Assembly (NCBI GenBank): GCA_009881065.1
Contig: WXFE01000078.1
Span: forward strand, 16,001 to 64,971
Length of the DNA: 48,971 bases
Direction: 5' to 3'
From: Bacteroidales bacterium
GTDB lineage: Bacteria; Bacteroidota; Bacteroidia; Bacteroidales; VadinHA17
Of this stretch, positions 1 through 9,100 are shown in pieces (position 1 is the stretch's first letter; each line of letters opens with the position of its first letter). The position numbers and the translations under genes were made by a program. The notes under the pieces were generated by a model that was not told the DNA's origin, did no database searches, and was given only the letters and a program-made list of their open reading frames with translations.

Positions 1-1371
1 GTTTACACAAAGGCAATATTCCCTGATTTTATCAAGGCTGTGAATGATCTGCCGGAAACTCCCCGTGTTCCGGGAGCCGTGACAAAGACCGTGGCACGCC
101 TGCATCTGGCAAAGGCATACCTTACCTACGGATGGTGGCTTGAGAATCCAAACAGTATTCCGACTTATCCTGCGGCTGACAGGGTTGATCCTGACGGGCA
201 TAATGCACAGTGGTATTTCCAGCAGGCATATGATATTGCAGTAACCGCAATAAAGAATCCTGGTCCTTACGGCTTAATGGAGACATTCTATGATGTTAAC
301 CTTGCTCAGAATGACCGTAACAAGGAGATACTTCTCTGGGCTGACCATACCCAGGAAAGTGAATTCTACAACGGAGGAAGTCTGACTTATGGGAGCGGCG
401 GGGCTCCGGACAACTTTGCCGGATGGATGATGACCTGGAACTACACAGTCATAAGAAGTTCAGGAGTAAGCTCGGTTCAGCGTGAGGCTGAACAGCATCT
501 GGGCCGTCCATGGACCCGCATGTGCCCGACGATTGGTGTAATTGAGAATACATTTGCCGATAAGGTCAATGACTCACGGTATGACGGTACGTTCACAACT
601 GTTTACCGTGGCAACTGGCCCAAAGGCGGAGTCACCGCCCCTTCACTTGTGAATGCCAACGGCATGTCGGTAGTTCCGGGTGACGCAATTCTGACCTTCC
701 TGAATGATAACGATCCGGGAGTAGTCTATGACGTTGCAAATGCCAACATCGGAGCCGGTGTGCTGCCTGGCAGAGCTGACTTCGTAATTGCCCCGCGCGG
801 CATCAGCAGAGTGGTCTATCCCGGCCTTTGGAAGCTTGGTCCATACCGCACGGATAACGGCAACGGACTGGGGCAGCCCAATGCCGGCTCAACCCGTCCG
901 TACAACATTGCAAAGTTCTCTGAACTATACCTGGTGGCAGCAGAGGCAGCTGTCAAGGGTGCAACAACCGGGGCCGGAATGACAGCATATGACCTGGTTA
1001 ACGTGCTTCGCGCGCGCGCTGGCATATGGCGCTGGGATAACAACGGAAACATAGCCAAAACAGCGGATAACAGTGCCGAAATGGTGGCAGCCACTCCTGC
1101 AACAATTACTGTTGATTATATTCTCGGTGAAAGATCACGGGAGTTTTATGGCGAAGGCTACCGCTGGTTTGACCTCGTCCGTACACAGACATGGGCTTCC
1201 AAGGCGGCTACCTATGAAATCTGCGGCGCAAGCTACGGTGACCATACTCCGGTAACCTTTACCCGTACCATCGAGCCAAAACATTATCTGAGGCCTATAC
1301 CCCAGGGTCAGATTGATGGAATGGAAATGACAGCTGAGGAAAAGGCTGCCTATCAGAATCCCGGATATTGA
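1..1371 (+). CDS. SusD/RagB-family outer-membrane glycan-binding protein, C-terminal part
   Basis: The reading frame is open from base 1, so the N-terminus lies outside the window; about 456 residues are visible. SusD proteins are surface lipoproteins that sit on a SusC TonB-dependent channel and bind oligosaccharides for uptake. The visible part has the family's C-terminal features: a helix with FYGEGYRWFDLVRT, the usual R-x-E-x-x-GE-x-x-R-x-x-D-L pattern, and the terminal LRPIPQGQI signature. The partner SusC gene is expected just upstream, outside the window. A strong terminator follows the stop codon, so this gene ends a transcription unit. The adjacent xylanase and glucuronidase genes suggest that the ligand is (methyl)glucurono-xylooligosaccharide, but no ligand can be read from the sequence. 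Confidence 0.93.
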   Translation, partial: VYTKAIFPDFIKAVNDLPETPRVPGAVTKTVARLHLAKAYLTYGWWLENPNSIPTYPAADRVDPDGHNAQWYFQQAYDIAVTAIKNPGPYGLMETFYDVNLAQNDRNKEILLWADHTQESEFYNGGSLTYGSGGAPDNFAGWMMTWNYTVIRSSGVSSVQREAEQHLGRPWTRMCPTIGVIENTFADKVNDSRYDGTFTTVYRGNWPKGGVTAPSLVNANGMSVVPGDAILTFLNDNDPGVVYDVANANIGAGVLPGRADFVIAPRGISRVVYPGLWKLGPYRTDNGNGLGQPNAGSTRPYNIAKFSELYLVAAEAAVKGATTGAGMTAYDLVNVLRARAGIWRWDNNGNIAKTADNSAEMVAATPATITVDYILGERSREFYGEGYRWFDLVRTQTWASKAATYEICGASYGDHTPVTFTRTIEPKHYLRPIPQGQIDGMEMTAEEKAAYQNPGY

Positions 1372-1467
1372 TCATCCGTGATGTTTTTGACATACAGCAT
1401 TGAAAAACCAACGACTGTTTCTATTTGAATATATGGTTAGAGTTTTAGATTAGGGTTGGTTCAGGTT

Positions 1468-1502
1468 AAAGTGTCCGTGGTTTTGTCCACGGACACTTTT
1501 TA
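1468..1502 (+). terminator. Rho-independent terminator after susD
   Basis: A perfect 10-bp stem (1471-1480 with 1487-1496) closes a 6-base loop. It is extended by AAA/TTT pairing and runs into a T-tract. It separates the SusD transcript from the corrinoid operon that begins about 60 bases further on. Confidence 0.88.
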
Positions 1503-1560
1503 CCTGTTTTTCTTGTTTCTTTGTAAAAGCCTGCCACCAGGGCAGTCAAGGTTTATTGTA

Positions 1561-2238
1561 ATGATTCCTGAGATGACTGAGATACTTGAGAGAATCTCAA
1601 CCTGTGTTGAATTAGGCAAGGTTGATATCAAATCACCCTATCCTCCCGCAATGAAGGGGCAGGAGGGTGCCTTTGAGCTTACAAGGCTTGCCCTTGATGA
1701 GGGAGTGAGCCCGGGAGACATACTCGAGAAAGCGCTGATTCCGGCAATGTCAAGGGTTGGGCAGAAGTTTTCAAGAAATGAGATATTCGTGCCTCAGATG
1801 CTTATGGCAGCCAAGGCTATGAGCAGCTCAATGACCCATATCAAACCCTTTTACCTCTCGGGAGAGACAAAAAGGAGAGGCACCTTCATAATTGGTACCG
1901 TCAAGGGCGACCTTCATGACATAGGCAAGAACCTGGTCTCAATGATGATAGAAGGATCGGGCTGGGAGATTGTCGATCTGGGGGTTGATGTCAGCACGGA
2001 GAAATTCATCGAAGCTGTTGAGAAGCATCCGGGCTCCGTGGTCGGACTCTCTGCCCTTCTGACAACAACCATGGAAAACATGCGCAAAAGTGTGGAGGTC
2101 CTGAAAAACAGATTCCCTGCCATGAAAATCCTTGTCGGGGGGGCGCCGGTCACGGAGGAGTTCTGCAGAAAGATCGGAGCCGATTTTTACTCTCCTGATC
2201 CCCAGGGAGCAGTTGAATATCTCAGAACCCTGACCTGA
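1561..2238 (+). CDS. Methyltransferase cognate corrinoid (B12-binding) protein, MtaC/MtbC-like
   Basis: This 225-residue protein is the methyl carrier of a corrinoid methyltransferase system. It takes a methyl group on cob(I)alamin from one methyltransferase and hands it to a second. It has the two-domain layout of the family. Residues 1-100 form a helical cap (B12-binding 2). The Rossmann-like cobalamin domain carries the lower-ligand motif D117-L-H119-D-I-G122, with SAL at 164-166 and GG at 193-194. The frame is open further upstream, but that part crosses the terminator hairpin, and ATG 1561 gives the family's normal length and N-terminus. It is the first gene of a three-gene operon with the THF methyltransferase and the activation protein. 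It could also serve another methyl donor, since the carrier alone does not define the substrate. Confidence 0.93.
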   Translation: MIPEMTEILERISTCVELGKVDIKSPYPPAMKGQEGAFELTRLALDEGVSPGDILEKALIPAMSRVGQKFSRNEIFVPQMLMAAKAMSSSMTHIKPFYLSGETKRRGTFIIGTVKGDLHDIGKNLVSMMIEGSGWEIVDLGVDVSTEKFIEAVEKHPGSVVGLSALLTTTMENMRKSVEVLKNRFPAMKILVGGAPVTEEFCRKIGADFYSPDPQGAVEYLRTLT

Positions 2239-2358
2239 ATCAAATAATTATTTGTTATTTCGCTTTGCAGTGTACGGAACCAATACGGTGACGATGCACC
2301 GGAATTGTTTTCTGGCAATAGTTGCCGGGCATATACATATAATCTTGATAATCAGACA

Positions 2359-3204
2359 ATGAAGACAATTCTGAAGGGAACGTCAAAAGAGGTGGTAATT
2401 GATACCGAAGGTCCGGTAGTGATTATCGGAGAATGCATCAATCCGACAAGGCGGAAGAAACTGGCATCAACGCTTCAGGCAAATGATTTCAGCTATATGC
2501 TGGAGCTTGCAAAGTCACAGATTGATGCCATGGCAGATGTCCTTGACGTAAATGTCGGCTTTCCGGGAGTTGTTGATGAGGAATTATTGCCACGGGCGGT
2601 TATTGAACTGCAGGAGCGCTTTGACATACCTCTGTGTCTTGACTCACCCAATCCGAAAGCCATCGAGGCTGCCCTGAAGGTAGCCAGGGGCAAGTGCCTG
2701 ATAAATTCTGTTAATGCAGAGGAAGCCTCCCTGCAGAGACTGCTTCCGGTGGCCCGGGAATACGGGGCAGCGATAATAGGACTGGTGCTTGATGATGATG
2801 GCATAACCCATGATCCGGAGAAGCGACTGAGGATTGCCGAAAAGATAATTGAGAGGGCGGTCAGATCAGGAATTAAAGAGGAGGATGTGATCATTGACCC
2901 GATGGCGATGGCTGTCAGCGCTGACCCCAACGCCTGCAGGGCTACCCTTGAGACCATCAGACTGGTTCATGACAGGCTTGGACACAACATAACACAGGGA
3001 GCCAGTAATATCTCATTCGGACTGCCTAACCGCGAGAACATCAATAACGCCTACATGGCCATGTCAATCATGTACGGCCTCACATGCCCCATTGCCAATC
3101 CTGAGAAGATAACAGGGCTGGTAAGAGCTGCTGATCTGGTACTCGGGAGAGATGACTATGCGATCAGGTTCATAGAACACTTCCAGTTGACACAACTGCC
3201 CTGA
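2359..3204 (+). CDS. Methyltetrahydrofolate:corrinoid methyltransferase (methyltransferase II, pterin-binding)
   Basis: This 281-residue TIM barrel belongs to the pterin-binding family (AcsE, the MetH folate domain, O-demethylase component 'MT II'). It exchanges a methyl group between a corrinoid protein and tetrahydrofolate. Family signatures are GECIN (24-28), DVNVG (63-67), the pterin-contact LDSPN (94-98), NSVN (116-119), IIDPMA (178-183) and SNISFGLP (216-223). The frame extends upstream to 2305, but ATG 2359 fits the family N-terminus. It overlaps the next gene by one base (TGATG), indicating translational coupling. Beside a free corrinoid protein and with no acetyl-CoA synthase subunit in view, a role in moving methyl groups into the folate pool is more likely than the Wood-Ljungdahl carbonyl step. 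Confidence 0.93.
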   Translation: MKTILKGTSKEVVIDTEGPVVIIGECINPTRRKKLASTLQANDFSYMLELAKSQIDAMADVLDVNVGFPGVVDEELLPRAVIELQERFDIPLCLDSPNPKAIEAALKVARGKCLINSVNAEEASLQRLLPVAREYGAAIIGLVLDDDGITHDPEKRLRIAEKIIERAVRSGIKEEDVIIDPMAMAVSADPNACRATLETIRLVHDRLGHNITQGASNISFGLPNRENINNAYMAMSIMYGLTCPIANPEKITGLVRAADLVLGRDDYAIRFIEHFQLTQLP

Positions 3205-3890
3205 TGAGGTTAAGCTACAGATACAGTGAACTTCTGCCCTCTGTTGACGCCCTGGCCGGGGTCATGGGATACCTGCCCGGCACCGCACCTGAGCCGGTAA
3301 CAGATCTCATTGCCGGGCTGTCTGAGGAGCTTATGACTACAGGAGAGGCCAGGGCAGAGTACACCATCTTCGATCATGTCAAACTTGACCCGCTCAGTAA
3401 AACTGTTGAGGTTGAGGGCGTTGTTTTTCATGTTAAGCCAATTGTCTTCAGCCAGATAAAGAATGCCGAGAGTGTTGCACTCTTCATATGCACCGCCGGC
3501 AGTGAAGTGGATGAACTCAGCCGGAAAAGCATGAAGGAGGGTGATCTTCTGCGTGGTTATGTTTATGATGTGATAGGATCAGAGGTGGCGGAGGGAGCCG
3601 CCGACAGGATGCAGGAGAGTATGAAAACCGCTGTAGCATCATCAGGTATGAGCATTACCAACCGCTTCAGCCCGGGTTACTGCGGATGGGATGTGGCTGA
3701 ACAGCATAAACTCTTCACTTTCTTCAGGGAGAACTATTGCGGCATCACCCTCACCGACTCTGCCCTAATGGATCCTGTGAAGTCAGTCAGCGGGATGATC
3801 GGTATCGGGAGCAGGGTGAAGTATTCACCTTACCGGTGCCATCAGTGCGATGACAAGAACTGCATCTACCGGGGGAAGAAAAACCGGTAG
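3204..3890 (+). CDS. Stand-alone methionine-synthase activation-domain protein (corrinoid reactivation)
   Basis: This 228-residue protein resembles the C-terminal activation domain of cobalamin-dependent methionine synthase MetH. In MetH that domain binds S-adenosylmethionine and remethylates cob(II)alamin formed by accidental oxidation. Visible features are the helix DVIGSEVAEGAAD (122-134), the SAM-contact stretch RFSPGYCGW (154-162), the glycine-rich SVSGMIGIG (194-202), and a C-terminal cluster C212-x2-C215-x4-C220 that could bind metal or an Fe-S centre. Free-standing versions are known beside corrinoid methyltransferase genes. Here it is coupled by a one-base overlap to the methyltransferase. 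It probably keeps the corrinoid protein active, a job done by the ATP-dependent RACo protein in acetogens; no RACo gene is in the window. Confidence 0.88.
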   Translation: MRLSYRYSELLPSVDALAGVMGYLPGTAPEPVTDLIAGLSEELMTTGEARAEYTIFDHVKLDPLSKTVEVEGVVFHVKPIVFSQIKNAESVALFICTAGSEVDELSRKSMKEGDLLRGYVYDVIGSEVAEGAADRMQESMKTAVASSGMSITNRFSPGYCGWDVAEQHKLFTFFRENYCGITLTDSALMDPVKSVSGMIGIGSRVKYSPYRCHQCDDKNCIYRGKKNR

Positions 3891-3925
3891 AGGCCGGCAG
3901 TTTCCGGTCAGCCGTTGCCCCCCGG

Positions 3926-4060
3926 CCTGCTATCCGGACTCGGTGCTGCGTGCAGGTCGCTGACTCCCTGACCTGTTATCAGGTGTCAGTGCTGAGTGCA
4001 GGCCGCTGCCCCCCTGATCTGACCTGCTACCAGCCATCGGTACGGAACGGTGCTGCAGGC
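3926..4060. repeat. Degenerate tandem repeat, 46-51 bp period, about 2.5 copies
   Basis: Units begin with CCTGCTATC at 3926, CCTGTTATC at 3972 and CCTGCTACC at 4023, each followed by a variant of CGGTGCTGnGTGCAGG. The last unit overlaps the stop codon end of the esterase gene on the other strand. It lies between two convergent genes. No terminator-like T-run is seen here. Confidence 0.6.
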
Positions 4061-5970
4061 AACCCTTCCCTGTTATAGAGATTTGCTCCTTCAGGGTTAT
4101 CAGCCCAGGCATACCTTACGGCTACCGGTCTCTTCACTTTTCTTGCCCTTACAATCACCCTGTCGCCTTTTATCCTTGCTTTCGCCCATACGAACTGCAT
4201 ATCCTCGCCGGCGATGGCGAAATGCCCCGGTCTTTTACCGTTACGAACCGTCAGTCCCGATCCTGTATTGTCAAACGAAATGATGATTCTCCGGCCCCTG
4301 ACTCTCATTGACTTGTATGTGGGGCCTGAAGCTACCACCTCTGAATCACCGTATGCTACTTTTCTGGCAATCAGGGCCAGCCTATGTCCCACGTCCTTCT
4401 TGTTAAGCGGATGGATGTCATTCCATTCTCCTATGTCATATGTGACCGCCATTCCCGTTGCCGGCAGTTCAAGCGCCTCTGTCTGTGCCTCCCTGAAGAG
4501 CGCCCAGCCGCTGTCATAGGGAGTCTCCCTTGATTCCATGAAGTTTGGCAGCTGGACCACCAGGAACGGCACATCGCCCTGGCCGAGGCTGTTCCTCCAG
4601 TTCCGGATCATTGCCGGCAGGAGGCTCCTGTACTCTTCAGGTCTTCCTGTGTTGGACTCGCCCTGGTACCACAGGATGCCTTTGATGCTGTAATTCAGCA
4701 GTGGAGCCAGCATAGCGTTATAAAGCCCTGCCGGCTTATAACCAAAAAATGTCTGTCCTCTCAGCGGTGGCAGAACAGCCCCTACCTTGTATTTCCACTC
4801 ACCCTCGAGGCTGGTTTTGAAGTCACCGGCCGTCAGTTCATAAGTCTTGTCAGGGACGAAGCCGGCATCACCGATATTGCTTATTAATCTCACCGTCAGA
4901 ATGTTTTTCCCCTCTTTCACTATACCTGCCGGTACTGTGTACCATCTCGGAGGATATTGGTAGGATACTGTCCCGATAAATGTGCCGTTCAGAAATGCAG
5001 AATCCGCATCCACGATACGCCCAAGGTTGACCGTTCCCGGCTGTCCGGCTGCAGATGCAGGTATGTCAATCTCTTTTCTGAACCATACCACGCCGTTGAT
5101 CCCTTTCAGAGGTGTTGCCGAAAAGAATCCCGGCACAGTAAAACTGCTCCAGTCATCACTATCAGGGTCGATATCGCTCCATCTCAGACCCCCAGCCCTG
5201 TATGCCAGGTCTTCCTTCTGAAGATTGCTGTACCAATCAGCAATCCGCCGCCGGTCTTCCTTTTCTATATTGCTTATATAGGACTCTTCGTTCAGTTTCC
5301 GGAGTTCAGCATAGTGTTCAGGAAATGCCTCAAGGCTCTCTTCGCTTATCCATGCTTCTGCCGGCGAGCCTCCGAAGGCTGATAGCAGAATTCCTACCGG
5401 CACCCCGCAGGTTTGATTTATCTCTCTGGCAAAGAACCATGCTGCGGAGGAAAAATCAAGGACCGTCTCCGGGTTGGCAGCTCTCCATTCGCCTCCCGGC
5501 AGGTCACTCTCCGGCCCTGTGAAAACAAATCTCTTTGGCACTGTAAACGACCTGATTGAGTTGTTCTCTGCCGCTGCAATCTCGGCCTCGTAGAGTGGCC
5601 TTACGCGTCTGACCGGCAGTTCCATGTTCGACTGCCCGGAGCACAGCCATACATCGCCAATCAAAATATTGCTGACAGTCAGCTTGTTGCTTGCCACAAT
5701 GGTCATTGTATGAGGCCCTCCGGCCTGCATTGGCAGCAGCGTTACCATCCATTCACCGGAAGAATCAGTGGTGTTTGTGTATTGTTTACCAGCAAATTCT
5801 ACTGTAACCTTTTCTCCGGGTGCAGCCCAGCCCCATATCTTCAGTTCAGTATCGCGCTGCAGCACCATGCCGTCGCTTATCAACCGTGGCAACCGCACCT
5901 GGCTGTTCAGTGGAATGGTGATGAGACTTGCAAACAGTATTGCGGAAAGGATATCAGGTTTTGTTTTCAT
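4027..5970 (-). CDS. Secreted SGNH-family sialate O-acetylesterase-like / acetylxylan esterase (CE20-like)
   Basis: This 647-residue enzyme has a hydrophobic signal sequence at residues 8-22. Catalytic SGNH landmarks are the block-I GQSN (112-115, nucleophile Ser114), the block-III-like WYQGESN (434-440), and the acid/base pair in DIHP (Asp518, His520). A jelly-roll, GH2-sugar-binding-like segment is inserted at about 290-365 between the two halves of the esterase. That layout is typical of the 'sialate O-acetylesterase' group. Some members of that group in xylan loci (family CE20) deacetylate xylan. Last in the minus-strand xylanase operon, it most likely removes acetyl groups from glucuronoxylan; sialic acid is an unlikely substrate because no other sialate gene is present. 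Confidence 0.88.
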   Translation of the reverse strand: MKTKPDILSAILFASLITIPLNSQVRLPRLISDGMVLQRDTELKIWGWAAPGEKVTVEFAGKQYTNTTDSSGEWMVTLLPMQAGGPHTMTIVASNKLTVSNILIGDVWLCSGQSNMELPVRRVRPLYEAEIAAAENNSIRSFTVPKRFVFTGPESDLPGGEWRAANPETVLDFSSAAWFFAREINQTCGVPVGILLSAFGGSPAEAWISEESLEAFPEHYAELRKLNEESYISNIEKEDRRRIADWYSNLQKEDLAYRAGGLRWSDIDPDSDDWSSFTVPGFFSATPLKGINGVVWFRKEIDIPASAAGQPGTVNLGRIVDADSAFLNGTFIGTVSYQYPPRWYTVPAGIVKEGKNILTVRLISNIGDAGFVPDKTYELTAGDFKTSLEGEWKYKVGAVLPPLRGQTFFGYKPAGLYNAMLAPLLNYSIKGILWYQGESNTGRPEEYRSLLPAMIRNWRNSLGQGDVPFLVVQLPNFMESRETPYDSGWALFREAQTEALELPATGMAVTYDIGEWNDIHPLNKKDVGHRLALIARKVAYGDSEVVASGPTYKSMRVRGRRIIISFDNTGSGLTVRNGKRPGHFAIAGEDMQFVWAKARIKGDRVIVRARKVKRPVAVRYAWADNPEGANLYNREGLPAAPFRTDGW

Positions 5971-6186
5971 AATAATATGAGACGTTTGAGTTTGCTGTTA
6001 TACAATGCTTTATGCCCTGCGGGGCGATATCATGAATCTTGTCTTTCTTTTACATTTCTACATGTCGTGGCGGGTTATAATTGCCAATATCATTGCCCTC
6101 ACTGCAGTCCGGTTCTTTCACTAAAATGAGCCGCCGGGTCATGTTTTCACGTCTGCTCCTCTGCTGCTTTTTGCTTCCGGTCCCTC

Positions 6187-9100
6187 TCACCTGGAATAGC
6201 TCTCCGGCGGGCCAAGGTATGATGATCTGAGACCGCCGGTGTTTACCACAACCTTTTCCAGTACCATTCCCGGGTCAATCATCCACACCTTCAGGGTATG
6301 GTAGCCGGGCCCGGCTACCATGATTTTGCCCTTTACGTAGCGGATGCTGTTGCGGACTGTCTCTTCCCATTCCCTGTTGAAATTCTCGGCGTTGAATCCC
6401 GCGGGGACAACCGTTATCAGTTGCGGTTCGCTGTCATCAACTGACAGCCCTATTCTGAAGTTCCTGTCAGGCAAAAAGTTGAGTGAAGGAGCCATATAGA
6501 GCACTGTTTCAAACTCGCCGGCAGAGAAGAAGTATATCCTGTACTCCAGCACAGGTGAGTCTTTGCCGGGCACTGCAGGAGGCGCATCCGTAAATGCCCG
6601 GGCACGCATGCCCGAGCCTGTCCTGCCGTAATCCTCAATCTGCTCCCAGCCTCTCTCACCGCTGTCATGTCTGCCGGTATAGCTGACTGCCTCCATTGAT
6701 ACGTAGCCGTCAGCCTCAACGAATCCCTCAACAGTCTCAGGATCGGGCTCCTCCGGCCGGAAGGCAGTAATACCTATTTTAAATTCACTCCTTTCAGCAG
6801 CGACGGTTACTGTTCCGTTGTGCTGCCCGTAAGGAAGTTCCGGCCAGTTGATGGAGACGTCAACTCTTTCCTGGTCAGTGACGGTGCCATGGCTGCTGCT
6901 GAGGATGATCCAGGGGTGATCAGCGGAAGCGGTGTAAACGAACGGCTGGTCTCCCCTGTTGAAGATTTCAAAATATCTTGTCTGTTTGTTGAAAACATCA
7001 AACGGGGGCAGGAGGGGAGTTGTCGCTGATCCCGGCCATGCTTCCGCAGAACCCTCTGCCGTTATGGCAGGTAATGCTCCTTGGGCGGGGACCGGCCGTT
7101 CAAGCCTTATATGTCTGAGGCTGTTCACAGGCGGATCATTCCAGGCGATATATCCCAGGTGGGCCTGGTCCATAAAGTGTTTCCACCTGCCGCCTGCATA
7201 AACACGGTTATAGTATCCCATCAGGGCAGTGTCGGCAGCAAAGAGCTGCTCTGTGCGGTCAGCCATCTTCCCGGCATTCGCCCTGCCCTGTGAAGCGTAC
7301 AGGGCATTCTTCCCGGCGGTGACATAGAGCTCATTTACCAGGGCACATGCCTTTACAGGGAAGAGAACAAGATGAAAGTAGGCATCCTTCATCTCTGCAG
7401 GCAACAGATGTCCGATATGCTCAGCCTTGTCTGCCAGTCTGTTATACTCTTCCACAACCCGCTCAGCCTCATGGTAGTCAACAAGAGAGTAGGTTGAAGG
7501 GGAAAGAAGCTCAGGTTTGCGACGGCCGTTGAACATGGTGTAATCTCTTATTATTTCTGAGATTTCGCTGGCATGCTCCGGACCAAAAACATCTGCAGCC
7601 CATTGCTCAGTCCATGCCGACATCCCTTTACTGCCCATGGCGCCGGTATCCCGGGCCAGGTCAAGAAAATACTCCAAAGGGATTTCGTATCCCCTGAAGT
7701 GTCCCACATTGACAATCCATATCCTGTCGGCACCATACTGTTTTGCCAGTGACATCTGGTCCCATATCTTCGGGATGGGACTTGTGTTTATCCATTGGTA
7801 GCTGCGGGGTCCGCCGTGGTAATCAAAATGATAGTAAATCCCGGCTCCGCCGCTGCGTTTTCTTTCATTGGCAACAGGGAGACGCCGTACGTTGCCCCAG
7901 TTGTCCTCTGCCCACAACAGGGTCACATCGTCGGGTACCCTCATCCCCTCATGATAATAGTCCTGTACCTCCTTATAGAGACACCATGACTGGGGAACCT
8001 TTGTGACATCACTGTCTATCTCCTCCGCAATCATCTCACGCTGGACCTCAACTATTTTTTCCAGCTTTTCGATATTGGCCGCAGGTCCGCCGGGTCCCAT
8101 TTCCGTATCGTCAGCGCCACGCAGCCCGATGGTTATTATGCTTTCATAATCTTTGTTGCGCCGTATTCCTTCACGCCAGAATTTCACAAGTGTGTCTTCG
8201 TGATGTGTCCAGCTCCAGTTTCCAAGGGTTTTCAGGTACCGCCGGTCCCATTCCTTCTGGGCCCTGATCATCGGTTCCTGGTGACTGGTACCCATGACAA
8301 TGCCATACTCGTCAGCCAGGCTTGCGTTGCGAAGGTCGTCTTCATTGAAGGCATTGTTCCACATTGCAGGCCAGAGATAGTTTGCCTTCAGCCTGAGCAG
8401 CAGTTCGAAGATCCGTGAATAGAACTCACTTCCATAATTGGCCACATCAGGAGGTACCGGCGGATTGACAGAAGGTGTGACGTTTCCGTATTTGAATGCA
8501 ACCCATCTTGTCAGTGCCGGGTACTCATCATTAAGGAATATGCCGCGGTATTTTACAGAGGGTTCGCCCCATACATGACGCCCCGGAATAACATATAATT
8601 CACTGCTTTTACCTGCCGGCACGTCTGCCCACCAGTGCCATGGAGAAACACCGGCCTGCCTTGATATTTCGTAGATGCCGTAGATGGTGCCCCGTTTGTT
8701 GCTGCCGGCAATGACAAGTGCACTCTTCACTCCCGGGAAGGGTTTTTCAACAGTCTGGATAATAAAAGATTCCCACTTGTCTTTTATGGCGCTGACATCA
8801 ATCTTCTTCCTTTTGGTCAGGCGGTCTATGGCGGCGCTTTTACCTATCGTTCCTGCTATAATCATGAATTCAGCCCGGGGCGGTTTTGAGGCTGTGATCA
8901 GATCCGGCATCGCGCCTGTTACCAGGCTGAGGTCATTCTGCAGGTCGGCAAGAGCCCTTGTCACTCCCGGCCACTCCCCGGGGCTGACGACAAGCGGGGC
9001 GCAGCTGCCGGCTGAGGCAAGGATAATGGCTTCAGCTCTCTTCCCGGCAGAAATGATCACCTTTGCCTGCTTCTGGGCGGCAGCAGAAAAGGAGCAGAGT

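Noticed and set aside
1561..3890. A split methionine synthase as the main explanation for the corrinoid operon
   Set aside because: No homocysteine-binding domain is present in the window, and the matching UroD-type methyltransferase and MTHFR sit in the xylan operon. Kept as an alternative, not as the main call.
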